Positions 6,441-15,169 of a stretch of 46,983 nt of DNA are shown one piece after another. This stretch comes from Patescibacteria group bacterium (GTDB lineage: Bacteria; Patescibacteriota; Patescibacteriia; Buchananbacterales; SURF-54), in contig JAHIRB010000027.1 in assembly GCA_018818885.1 (NCBI GenBank), positions 1 through 46,983 on the forward strand, given 5' to 3'. The notes under the pieces are model-generated. The model searched no databases and was not told the DNA's origin. It saw only the letters and a program-made list of their open reading frames with translations. Each line of letters opens with the position of its first letter. Positions within the stretch are counted from its first letter, which is position 1. A program made the translations under genes and the position numbers.

Positions 6441-9191
6441 TTATGTGTCAGCTTTCTTAATTTTAATATTTCCTCCGATATCGTATGTTACAACATCTCT
6501 TCTACCAAGTTTTTCCTCTAAAAGTAAATTAGTAAGGCTATCTGTAACTTTTTCTTGAATAACTCTTTTCAGCGGTCTTGCTCCAAATTTTGGATCATAC
6601 CCCTGTTTGGAAAGTTCTGCGACAGCCGCAGGAGTTACTTCTAAAAATACTCCTTTCAGTTCTAAGCTGGCAGCCACTTTTTTTAATTGTAAATTTGCTA
6701 TTGCTTCAACGTCTTCTAACGAAAGTGGTTTAAAAACAATAATACCATCTAGTCGATTTAAAAATTCCGGCTTGAAATGTTTTACTAGTTCACCCTGTTC
6801 CATCAATTCGTTTTTGATTTCTACTGCTCCTGCACCTTGCTTAACTCGATTTTGGATATATATTGAATTAGCATTTGATGTAGCGATAATTACAGTGCTG
6901 GTAAAATCAATAGTACGGCCAGAAGCATCAGTTAAGCGGCCGTCATCCATAACTTGTAAAAATATATTTATCAGATCTGGATGGGCTTTTTCTATTTCAT
7001 CAAGCAAAACTAACGCAAACGATCTTTTTCTTACTTCTTCTGTTAAAAATCCAGCTTGCTTGGTTCTAGTATCGCCAATTAGTCGGTAAATGCTTGATTG
7101 GTCTTGATACTCTGTCATATCCAGTCTTATCATGTTGTCTTCCGAACCAAAATAAACTTCTGCCACTGTTTTAGCAAGTTCTGTTTTACCTACACCAGTT
7201 GGGCCTAAAAATAATAAATTGGCAATTGGTTTTTTACCTTCACGTAGTCCGGCCCGAGCCCTTCTAAGTGATGCGGAAATCATGTTAACTGCTTCTTGCT
7301 GATCTACCATGCGCTGGTGAATAATTTGTTCTAAATTTAGTAATTTGTCACTTTCTGATTCTGTAATTTTAGTAAGAGGTATTTTTGTTTTTTCGGTAAT
7401 AATTTGTGCAATATCTTCTCCCTTAATTATGCTATCTTTGCCTCTTTCTCTATGTACCCTGATGGCAGTTTCTTCTAATAGCTCAATTGCTTTTTCTGGC
7501 AAAAATCTATCATGTAAATATCGATCTGAAAGAGTTGCAGCTTTTTCAACTGCATCATAAGAAAACCAAACATTATTTTTATTTTCAATCGCGCCTGTTT
7601 TTGCTTCTAAAATTTGTATTGCCTCATTGCCGTGTGGTTCAGAAACTTCTAACTTATCAAAAACATTACCCAACGCACTGTTTTCTACGTATTTTGTGTA
7701 ATCTTGAAAGGTGGTAGTAGCCAGCACCGTTAATCTTGAACGTGACATGATAGAAGCTAGTGTAGCAGCTAAATCTAAACTTCCCTCTTCTGAACCAGAA
7801 GTTATGCCTATCATGTTATGAATATCAGAAATAAATAAAACAATATTACCTGATCTAATTACTTCGTTAAGTGTAATTAATAATCGTTTACCTGCTACGC
7901 TTGGTTCTACGCCACCGATTAATTTTGCCAAGCTTATACTTACTAATCTTTTGTCTTGAAAAGCTTCTGGCACTTGTTCTTCTGCCATAAGCTGGGCAAT
8001 ACCTTCTATTATGGTTCTTCTGCCTGTGCCAGGATTTCCAACCAATACTGTAGCTTTTCTAGGCCCACCCTCTACCATTCGAAATATTGATGCTATTTCA
8101 TCTTTTCTGCCTACACAAGGAGCTAAATAGCCATATTTTGCCAGCACCGTTAAGTCTTGTGAGAATGTATCAAGCATAGGAGTAGCAACAGCTGTCATAG
8201 CCCGATTAACATTTCCTTTTGGTTTAAGTGATGCTCTTTTTCTGAATCTTTGCAAGCGAAGATACATCAATTTTCTTACTCTTATCCAGCTGGCAATATT
8301 AGACATTTTATCCAGATCAATTTCTACGTCATAAAAAATTTCTTTAACTGGATTTTCGATCTTTATTAATGCCACTAAGATATCTACAATTTCTACTTTC
8401 TTGCCATGTTCTTCGTAAGCGATTAGATAACCTTCATACAATACTTTTAATAAATCTTTAGAAAAAATTGTATTGGTTGCTGGTGGTAGCTTTATATTAC
8501 TAAAATTTGTTCTAATTTTTTCTTTTAATTTTTTGTTATCAATGCCCAATCTACCAAATACAATTCTGGTTTGTTGGTACTGAAATAAACTAATTAGCAA
8601 ATGTAAGGGTAAAATTTCGGAGTGCTTATATTTAACTGCGTACTTCCAGCTTTTGGTAATTGCATCAAGTGCTTCTTTAGAAAAAGTTTTCGATACATTT
8701 CTTTTGTAATTTTTACCTAGATCTCTAGCTAAAGTCCAATCTATGGCATGATGCATCATGGATTGGTTGTTTGGATGTTGATATATTCGGATTTTAAATC
8801 TTTCATAGTCTTGTTCTAATCGATAAAAAAGATAACCATCAAATAATAATGAAACCCAAAATATTAATAGCGACCAACTTGGATATTTATAAAACTGCCA
8901 CAATGGGATAAAACCTTGTTGTAACACTAAAAAATGTCTAAAACCAAATATCAATCCTGCTGTTGCGATAAAAAGTAAAATTGAATCAATAAAAAACTTA
9001 AAGGCTGATTTTAAATTATCTTGATATATTGTTGCTTTGTCAATTCTTTTTCCCCAATAAAGTAAAACCTTTCCTGTCCACGCCATTAATGGTTGTCCAA
9101 AACATTTGTTGCATCTTTTATCATCTAAAACACCCGCACCACTACATGTAGGGCATTCAATATATTTTATTTGTAATTCTTGATTTTCCAT
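6441..9191 (-). CDS. Membrane-anchored Clp/Hsp100-type ATPase with zinc ribbon and degenerate first AAA module
   Basis: The 916-aa protein starts with a DnaJ-like zinc ribbon (CPTCSGAG...CNKC). Two membrane helices follow (about 65-90 and 105-125), then a Clp N-domain-like region (LPLHLLISLFQYQ) and two AAA+ modules. In module 1 Walker A is GNPGTGRRT (Arg for the catalytic Lys), Walker B is LFISDIHNM (Asp-Glu pair changed) and the ERRFQ arginine-finger stretch is replaced. Module 2 is intact: GPTGVGKTE, VLLDEIEKAH, EFLNRLD, GARPLKR. It therefore probably hydrolyses ATP only in module 2 and unfolds substrates at the membrane. No obvious ClpP-docking IGF/L loop was recognised and no clpP gene is in the window. 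It abuts the upstream 132-aa gene without spacer. Confidence 0.85.
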   Translation of the reverse strand: MENQELQIKYIECPTCSGAGVLDDKRCNKCFGQPLMAWTGKVLLYWGKRIDKATIYQDNLKSAFKFFIDSILLFIATAGLIFGFRHFLVLQQGFIPLWQFYKYPSWSLLIFWVSLLFDGYLFYRLEQDYERFKIRIYQHPNNQSMMHHAIDWTLARDLGKNYKRNVSKTFSKEALDAITKSWKYAVKYKHSEILPLHLLISLFQYQQTRIVFGRLGIDNKKLKEKIRTNFSNIKLPPATNTIFSKDLLKVLYEGYLIAYEEHGKKVEIVDILVALIKIENPVKEIFYDVEIDLDKMSNIASWIRVRKLMYLRLQRFRKRASLKPKGNVNRAMTAVATPMLDTFSQDLTVLAKYGYLAPCVGRKDEIASIFRMVEGGPRKATVLVGNPGTGRRTIIEGIAQLMAEEQVPEAFQDKRLVSISLAKLIGGVEPSVAGKRLLITLNEVIRSGNIVLFISDIHNMIGITSGSEEGSLDLAATLASIMSRSRLTVLATTTFQDYTKYVENSALGNVFDKLEVSEPHGNEAIQILEAKTGAIENKNNVWFSYDAVEKAATLSDRYLHDRFLPEKAIELLEETAIRVHRERGKDSIIKGEDIAQIITEKTKIPLTKITESESDKLLNLEQIIHQRMVDQQEAVNMISASLRRARAGLREGKKPIANLLFLGPTGVGKTELAKTVAEVYFGSEDNMIRLDMTEYQDQSSIYRLIGDTRTKQAGFLTEEVRKRSFALVLLDEIEKAHPDLINIFLQVMDDGRLTDASGRTIDFTSTVIIATSNANSIYIQNRVKQGAGAVEIKNELMEQGELVKHFKPEFLNRLDGIIVFKPLSLEDVEAIANLQLKKVAASLELKGVFLEVTPAAVAELSKQGYDPKFGARPLKRVIQEKVTDSLTNLLLEEKLGRRDVVTYDIGGNIKIKKADT

Positions 9192-9590
9192 TTAGCTTTT
9201 GATTGATATTAAGTGATTAAGATTAATCCAAATTTGATAAATAACAAATAGCGGCAAAATAAACCATAATAAAAATAAAGCAATTACAAATATTGCATAA
9301 AAAATAAAGGCAATTGTTTTAAATACTAAGACAATTAATCTAATAAAAAAACTAATCATTCTACCCTGCCAATCGTATTGAGCAAACATTGGTGTAGTAA
9401 GATTAAAAAACCAAATCCTCAAACCTAGACGATTTTCTGCATCTTTAAGTTTTTGTAAACAAAAAAAACCCCATTTTTTGGCGCCAAAGCTAAACCACCA
9501 AACTGGCCAATACACAAAGTCTCCTACAAGATCAATACTTAAATATTTTAGGGTAGATAAAGCTAAATTTTGTTCCCATTTCTTTTGCAT
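9192..9590 (-). CDS. Small membrane protein of unknown function, coupled to the Clp-like ATPase
   Basis: I do not recognise this 132-aa protein. It has an aromatic, tryptophan-rich first half (YWPVWWFSFGAKKWGFF) and a strongly hydrophobic second half with one or two membrane spans (LIVLVFKTIAFIFYAIFVIALFLLWFILPLFVIYQIW). Its stop directly precedes the ATG of the membrane-anchored Clp ATPase, so the two are very likely translated together and may act as a complex. A promoter-like extended -10 lies just upstream of its ATG, making it the probable first gene of the segment that runs on to the SpeE-like protein. Confidence 0.7.
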   Translation of the reverse strand: MQKKWEQNLALSTLKYLSIDLVGDFVYWPVWWFSFGAKKWGFFCLQKLKDAENRLGLRIWFFNLTTPMFAQYDWQGRMISFFIRLIVLVFKTIAFIFYAIFVIALFLLWFILPLFVIYQIWINLNHLISIKS

Positions 9591-9600
9591 AAGTATCTAA

Positions 9601-9609
9601 AGTATACCA
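9601..9609 (-). promoter_or_regulatory. Extended -10 promoter before the 132-aa membrane protein gene
   Basis: TGGTATACT on the - strand ends 10 bases before the ATG, implying a leader of about 3 bases. No convincing -35 is present. Confidence 0.5.
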
Positions 9610-9636
9610 TAATCACTTGTTTTCTTATACCTTCAT

Positions 9637-10767
9637 CTAGATATCCCCTACTCTGATTAATTCTCGTATTTTAGACATTAACATCAAATAGAAATTAAGA
9701 TTATTAAGTGTTGCTAATCTCATGCCCAGCGGTTCGTTAGTGCGAAACAAATGATGAAGATATGCTTTTGAATATGGTTTAAGGTTAGTTTGATTTATAG
9801 GTGTGAGATCATTTACAAATTTAGCATTGGTGATATTTATGGTTTTGTAAAAATTCCAAGCTCGCTGGGTAAGTCGAAGCCTCTGCTTCGACTCTGACGT
9901 AAGCTGTGGTTCACTTCTACCCGTCCAAACATATAATCTACCATGCCTTGCCTCGCGTGTTGGGATTACGCAATCAAACATATCAACTCCATTTTTGACA
10001 GCTTGAATAATTTCTTCTGGCTTACCTACTCCCATTAAATATCTGGCTTTTTTTTGCGGTAATTCAGGTATTGTCCATTTTAATATCTGCTCCATATATT
10101 TACGTGGCTCCCCTACTGCTATTCCGCCAATTGCATAGCCATCAAATCCGATTTTGGCTAATTGTTTAGCTGATTCAATCCGTAGATCTTTATAAATACT
10201 ACCCTGTACTATTCCAAAAAGTAATTGTTTATTTTTAGATTTTAGTTTTTGATCTTTACAAAGTTGTGCCCACTTTGTTGTCAACTCTAAAGATTCCTTC
10301 GCATATTTTTTTGTACATGGATATTTTGGACACTCATCAAACGCCATCATTATATCGGATCCAATCGTTTGCTGAATTTGAATGGCTTTCTTAGGTGTTA
10401 TAAAATATTTTTCTCCAGATTGAGGGTCAGAAAAATGTACTCCATTTTTTGTAATTTTTCTATGTTTAGCAAGTGAAAAAACTTGAAAGCCTCCAGAATC
10501 AGTTAAAATTGGTTTTGACCAGTTCATAAATTTATGCAAACCACCTACTTTTTTCATTATTTTCATACCAGGCCTTATTAACAAATGATAAGTGTTAGAA
10601 AGTACAATTTGTGATCCAAGGTCATTAAGTTCATCAACTGTTAAATTTTTTACTGCTCCTCTGGTTGCAATGGGCATAAAAAAAGGACTCCTTATTTTTC
10701 CATGCGGAGTCGAAATTTCGCACAAGCGAGCTTGGTTTTTTTTTGAAGTTTTGATTACTTTAAACAT
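9637..10767 (-). CDS. tgt: tRNA-guanine transglycosylase, zinc cysteines absent
   Basis: I start the protein at MFKVIKTSKKNQARL, one base after the stop of the upstream gene, not at the longer ORF start. That gives 376 aa, a normal length. The TIM-barrel motifs are clear: ILTDSGGFQVFSL, MMAFDECPKYP, IGGIAVGEPRKYM, MGVGKPEEIIQAV, and MFDCVIPTREARHG with its aspartate nucleophile. The enzyme exchanges guanine-34 for a 7-deazaguanine in GUN-anticodon tRNAs. Two oddities stand out. The CxCxxC zinc ligands expected before YSKAYLHHLF are replaced by INQTNLKP. An in-frame palindrome-encoded insert (SESKQRLRLTQRA) sits just upstream of that. Activity may be altered, or the zinc site may be dispensable in this lineage. 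Confidence 0.88.
   Translation of the reverse strand: MFKVIKTSKKNQARLCEISTPHGKIRSPFFMPIATRGAVKNLTVDELNDLGSQIVLSNTYHLLIRPGMKIMKKVGGLHKFMNWSKPILTDSGGFQVFSLAKHRKITKNGVHFSDPQSGEKYFITPKKAIQIQQTIGSDIMMAFDECPKYPCTKKYAKESLELTTKWAQLCKDQKLKSKNKQLLFGIVQGSIYKDLRIESAKQLAKIGFDGYAIGGIAVGEPRKYMEQILKWTIPELPQKKARYLMGVGKPEEIIQAVKNGVDMFDCVIPTREARHGRLYVWTGRSEPQLTSESKQRLRLTQRAWNFYKTINITNAKFVNDLTPINQTNLKPYSKAYLHHLFRTNEPLGMRLATLNNLNFYLMLMSKIRELIRVGDI
9873..9892. repeat. Palindromic element inserted in-frame in tgt
   Basis: GTCGAAGC-CTCT-GCTTCGAC is a perfect 8-bp-stem palindrome inside the tgt reading frame. It encodes part of a segment (TSESKQRLRLTQ) not expected in Tgt proteins. It resembles the way Rickettsia palindromic elements sit inside genes. 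Confidence 0.65.
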
Positions 10768-10768
10768 T

Positions 10769-12679
10769 TTATTCAATTCCAACCACAATTCCTTTACCAT
10801 TAGCAATTGGATCATCATCTAAGTTTGACGTAATAGCTGTGGCAGTTTTGGTAATATTATCTTCTGTTTCTACGTCTGTAGCAGTTAGCTGTGTAGAAGT
10901 AGTTACAACAATAATTTTTCCTTTTTGTCCGCTGGATGGTATTATTTCTACGTCAAACCAAATATTGGCATCATCAAAGGAAGTGTTGCTAGAAATCTTA
11001 CTTAAACTCCATGTCACCTCTTTACTAGTATTTTCATAGTTTAACTTACCTGCATTTACTAAATATTTATTAGCAAAATCTACGCCTTGCGGCAGGCTTG
11101 TTTTAACCTCAGCATTCTCTACTTCGTTAAGACTATTATTGATTGACCAATAAATCCTGAGTGTTGTTTTTTGTCCAACTACAAGTGGTAGTGGTCCTGT
11201 TCCTACAGCAATATTATCATCATTAAAATATCTACCCATTACATTAAGTGTTAGTTCAGTATTAATGATATTTAGGATTTCGTTACTTAAAACTTCAAAC
11301 CCTGATTCGATTTCTTGTATTTTTGTAATATTTGCTTTGGCTAAACTTTTTGTCTCAAATATGGTTTCTTCTTCATCAATCTCATCAAAATTCATCAATT
11401 TTAAACTCAATTCAATTTGTCCAGAATCACCTGGCTCAAGTTTTTTTAGTTTAGAAATACTATCTTTATCCCAAATTATTGTTTGTTTTTTAACATTTAC
11501 ATCTGGTGTATCAGAACTGATTATAGTATCCCAATCAATAATTTTTGATTCTAAAACTAATTGCAAGCTAACATCTTCTAAGATATTATCGCCATCGTTT
11601 TTATAAGCGATTAAATAAGTTAGAGTTTCTCCAAAGCTTATTGGTTGATCAGTATTTGATCCGTTGATAATAAGATCAAGCTCTAAGTTAGGTTTTACTA
11701 TTTGAGTTGTTAATTTTTCTTCTTGTTGCAAAGAAAATGTTTTTTCCTCATCTAAAAAACCAATCTGCACAATAAAATCTTTTTGGTCTTCTTCGTCCGA
11801 AACATAACCGCCCATAATTTTTATTTCGCCTTCTGCTTCTTTTTCTAGTTTTTCAAAACGCCAGATATTATTTAACTTTCTTGCAACCTCCTCCTCTTCA
11901 CCTTGATATGGTTCTGGCTCGGCAGTTTGGTAGACAAAATTAGTGGGATACAAAATTTGCAATTGAACATTTTCTAAATTTTGCTGCGAAGTATTTTTAT
12001 ACTTAATAATGTATTCAATCTTTTTTTCTGGTAAAATTTGTTCCGGTCCCAAAATTTCTAATTCCAAAATTGAAGAAGTAATCTGCTGTGTAAATGAAGA
12101 AGTTTCCTTAAAGCTAGATGAAAAATTTTCTGGTTCAAAAGAAAATGTCATTTCTGTTTTATGAAGTGACCCTACTTCTCCTATCATATTTCCTGAAACT
12201 TCAATTTCTCCATATTTGTCTTTTGCTAAATCTTCTAAATTCCAAATACTGCCAGACCCATTCGTGGGTGTTGGTGTAGCATTATTAAACTTAAAAGATT
12301 CAGGAAACATAATAAATAATACGATATCGTTTAATGAACCTTTGGTTTTATTTTCGTATTTGATTTTATAATTAACTAAATCACCAGAAGCCACATTGGT
12401 TTGTTTTTCTACATTTATATCTAAATACCCACCACGGTAGGCTTTTGGTGTACCAAAAATTAAAAAACCCAACCACGAAACACCTGCAAGTAACACCAAA
12501 ATAACTGTTGTTAAAATAATAATTGGCCTGAAATAATTTCTCTTTTTCACATCAAGCTTAGAGATATCCGGCATTTTGCCATTTTTATCTTTGTATATTT
12601 TAAATAGATCTCTCTGAATAGTTGATGTTTTTTTAATTTGATCTAGACTTTTTTCTTTTTTCTTAAAAAGTGAACTCAT
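10769..12679 (-). CDS. Single-pass membrane protein with repeated DUF11-like extracellular domains
   Basis: The 636-aa protein has a basic cytoplasmic N-terminus of about 50 residues and one membrane helix (IIILTTVILVLLAGVSWLGFLIFG, about 52-75). Three to four beta-sandwich repeats follow, each with the DUF11-like pattern of a 'vxxGdxvxYxIxYxN' strand and an 'xLPxGVxF' or 'MFPESF' strand. There is no C-terminal sorting motif, so the bulk is presumably outside the cell, anchored by the N-terminal helix. It sits between the DUF4012 gene (3-base gap) and tgt (1-base gap), inside the polysaccharide/envelope operon. A structural or adhesive role is inferred and no enzymatic motif is seen. Confidence 0.72.
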   Translation of the reverse strand: MSSLFKKKEKSLDQIKKTSTIQRDLFKIYKDKNGKMPDISKLDVKKRNYFRPIIILTTVILVLLAGVSWLGFLIFGTPKAYRGGYLDINVEKQTNVASGDLVNYKIKYENKTKGSLNDIVLFIMFPESFKFNNATPTPTNGSGSIWNLEDLAKDKYGEIEVSGNMIGEVGSLHKTEMTFSFEPENFSSSFKETSSFTQQITSSILELEILGPEQILPEKKIEYIIKYKNTSQQNLENVQLQILYPTNFVYQTAEPEPYQGEEEEVARKLNNIWRFEKLEKEAEGEIKIMGGYVSDEEDQKDFIVQIGFLDEEKTFSLQQEEKLTTQIVKPNLELDLIINGSNTDQPISFGETLTYLIAYKNDGDNILEDVSLQLVLESKIIDWDTIISSDTPDVNVKKQTIIWDKDSISKLKKLEPGDSGQIELSLKLMNFDEIDEEETIFETKSLAKANITKIQEIESGFEVLSNEILNIINTELTLNVMGRYFNDDNIAVGTGPLPLVVGQKTTLRIYWSINNSLNEVENAEVKTSLPQGVDFANKYLVNAGKLNYENTSKEVTWSLSKISSNTSFDDANIWFDVEIIPSSGQKGKIIVVTTSTQLTATDVETEDNITKTATAITSNLDDDPIANGKGIVVGIE

Positions 12680-12682
12680 ATT

Positions 12683-15169
12683 TTATTTTTGTAAGTTAAA
12701 ACCGTAAAATAAATCTTTATTTAATATATTGAAATAATGAAAATTATTTCCATCGCGTTCTAGATTTAGTGGATAAATATTTTGGACTGCAAGATTTTGT
12801 TGAGCTATCACTTGGCTAGAAAAATCAATTTCATCTTTTCCTCCTTGTTTTTGCATAAGTAAACTATAACCTTCGTCTAGTGTAAAAGGTAGTTTGTATT
12901 TTAAGTATACTGATTTTTCTTCTCCTGGTTTTATCTGGAACCAATTGGCAAAGACTGTTTTATCTGCTTCGTTATAAATTTGAGTCTTAGAGATTGGATC
13001 AACTTCTAAATTAGTTTGTATAGATGCTATATGAACATCTGGTATATAATCATCAGTGTTTTCGTAAAATTTTTCGTCTAAAGGTGTAAAACCATCCGTT
13101 TCTAGCAATTCTGATCCCATCGGAACATACACTCTTAGATAGTCATTATTTTGTACTCCAGTAAAAATATTTCCTTTTTCTCCATTATGTTTTTTAGTAA
13201 CAATTACTGTATCGATTATGTCACCGTTTTTTAAAATTTCTGCTTTATGCGAAATATCAGTTTCCACCACAGCATCTGTTTTTGCGCCTGCAATATTGGT
13301 GGAAATCACAGATAAATAATCATAATTAGTATCTAACATCTCTCCGCCCCAATTGAATGCCAAGACTAGTTCTTGCAATTGCTGATCTGAAAAATTAAAT
13401 TGTATATTTTTTTCTTGCAAGTTCTGATAAATAACTTCAATTAATTTTGGAAAATCTTTTTGATTAATTTCCCCAAGCTTTTCCAGTACTATTGGTGCTA
13501 AATCAGCTAAAAATTGTTTAGGTCTATTAACTTCTGGATCGTATTCTAATTCTACAATTTTTTGTGTTTCTTCTTCAAAGTTTTCATAGCTAATAATTCT
13601 GTTGTAATCATGTACTAATACTGGGCCTGTCACTTTTAATAAATCTTCCATAACAGATGAGGTGATTAGTATTACTCCGTCTACTGTGGGACCATCGGCA
13701 TTTTCGTAAAACCAAATTATTTTTTTTGCTGTGGTGGGAAAATCTGGCCACCAATTTGAATCGTGAAACTCCCATCGTGGGTTAATGACAGTTAAAGGTT
13801 TTGGCGAAGCAACTGCTACTTTAAGACTGCCCTGAAGATCATAAGTTCCTCCTGCTGGAATTTCCATATTTTTAATTCTACCTCTATCTATATCCATTAA
13901 GGCATAGCTACCCATAAAACCACCAGTTGCCCGGATCTCATTGTTGTTTTGAAAAACAAGCAAATATCTTTTCCATTGATCTTGTCCCAAAAATTTCATC
14001 ACAACTTCGCTTAACAACGAAAATTCCTCCAATTTTTGTTCTACTTTTGGTAATTCTTTTGAAGCTAAATCTAATGAATCAGCGTTTACACCTTCTAGCC
14101 CACTAATATCTAAATTAGTCAGATCTTGTTGTGCAGACACAATATCAACCATTGCTAAAGAAATGTCGTAATTAAGTAAAGTGAACTTTTGCGTTAGATC
14201 TAAACTTTTATCATTAAATAATGAATTAATGCCATCAAGTAAGTAGTATCCTGCATTTGAAAGATTATCTCCAATATCAAGTAAACTTAAACCAATGTCT
14301 AGTGATTGCTTTTTTTCTGGCATGGCATTAATTATTGCCAAAGTTAAAAAATTTAGATCATTAATTTCTGCTTTGGCTGAACTGAATTTATCTGAAGCAT
14401 TTTTAAATTCTGCTGAAGCGTTATCTAAATCAAAATCAGACAGATACCCCTGTCCGGCTTTTAAATGTTGATAAGCCTGATTACTTAATAACAATACATT
14501 GTCCTTAGCTTTGAATATACTGCCCAAGTAGAACATAGAGATGATAGGGATCACAAACAAAAATGCCACTACTATAAAAGTAACTAATGCTTTTTGCCAG
14601 CCATAAGGTAACATAATTCGCAAAAAAGTAACTTGTGGTGCAAAGATATCGTCCGTATCTAAAAAATTTTCTTGATTCTTGTGCTTTTTTATAATTTTAT
14701 GTTTAATCCAAGCTATCCTTAGAGTGTTATATATTGAATCTGAAATTTTTTGAAATGTCAAAACAAATAAACTAAAATGACTTTTTGATCGGATTTTTTC
14801 CTTATACTCCATCTGGATAGGACTGACTTGAGTTTTAAATTTTAAATTTTGCTTAATTTTGTTTATTGCTTCAACATCTGCATTCTTGATATCACTTTTT
14901 GTTGGAGCTAAAAATTCGTCAACAGTATTAATTTTTGAAATATCTTTTTTTTCTTTAATCAAATCTTTCTCTCGTTGGTCTGATTCAAATGGATCATCAA
15001 CCTTTTCTACCTTTTCTGGTATTGTAACTGATTTAACAACTTTAACTTTCTTTTTTGAAATAACTTCGTTTCTAATTGGTTTTCTGTCAGAGACAGATTT
15101 TTTCTTAGCAGATTTGGTAGTAATTTTTTTTGTGACTATTTTTTTTGTTTTTTTAATTGACTTCTTCAT
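12683..15169 (-). CDS. DUF4012-domain membrane protein
   Basis: This 828-aa protein has a lysine- and serine-rich, presumably cytoplasmic N-terminus of about 190 residues and a membrane helix (ALVTFIVVAFLFVIPIISMFYLG). The long extracellular part contains the DUF4012 signature (LLVFQNNNEIRATGGFMGSYALMDIDRGRI, then DSNWWPDFPTTAKKI). DUF4012 proteins are common in Patescibacteria and Actinobacteria next to glycosyltransferase genes, and their molecular function is unknown. The start overlaps the end of the upstream GT4 gene by 17 bases. Given the partners, a role in surface-polymer assembly or attachment (as for LytR-type neighbours) is an inference only. Confidence 0.82.
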   Translation of the reverse strand: MKKSIKKTKKIVTKKITTKSAKKKSVSDRKPIRNEVISKKKVKVVKSVTIPEKVEKVDDPFESDQREKDLIKEKKDISKINTVDEFLAPTKSDIKNADVEAINKIKQNLKFKTQVSPIQMEYKEKIRSKSHFSLFVLTFQKISDSIYNTLRIAWIKHKIIKKHKNQENFLDTDDIFAPQVTFLRIMLPYGWQKALVTFIVVAFLFVIPIISMFYLGSIFKAKDNVLLLSNQAYQHLKAGQGYLSDFDLDNASAEFKNASDKFSSAKAEINDLNFLTLAIINAMPEKKQSLDIGLSLLDIGDNLSNAGYYLLDGINSLFNDKSLDLTQKFTLLNYDISLAMVDIVSAQQDLTNLDISGLEGVNADSLDLASKELPKVEQKLEEFSLLSEVVMKFLGQDQWKRYLLVFQNNNEIRATGGFMGSYALMDIDRGRIKNMEIPAGGTYDLQGSLKVAVASPKPLTVINPRWEFHDSNWWPDFPTTAKKIIWFYENADGPTVDGVILITSSVMEDLLKVTGPVLVHDYNRIISYENFEEETQKIVELEYDPEVNRPKQFLADLAPIVLEKLGEINQKDFPKLIEVIYQNLQEKNIQFNFSDQQLQELVLAFNWGGEMLDTNYDYLSVISTNIAGAKTDAVVETDISHKAEILKNGDIIDTVIVTKKHNGEKGNIFTGVQNNDYLRVYVPMGSELLETDGFTPLDEKFYENTDDYIPDVHIASIQTNLEVDPISKTQIYNEADKTVFANWFQIKPGEEKSVYLKYKLPFTLDEGYSLLMQKQGGKDEIDFSSQVIAQQNLAVQNIYPLNLERDGNNFHYFNILNKDLFYGFNLQK

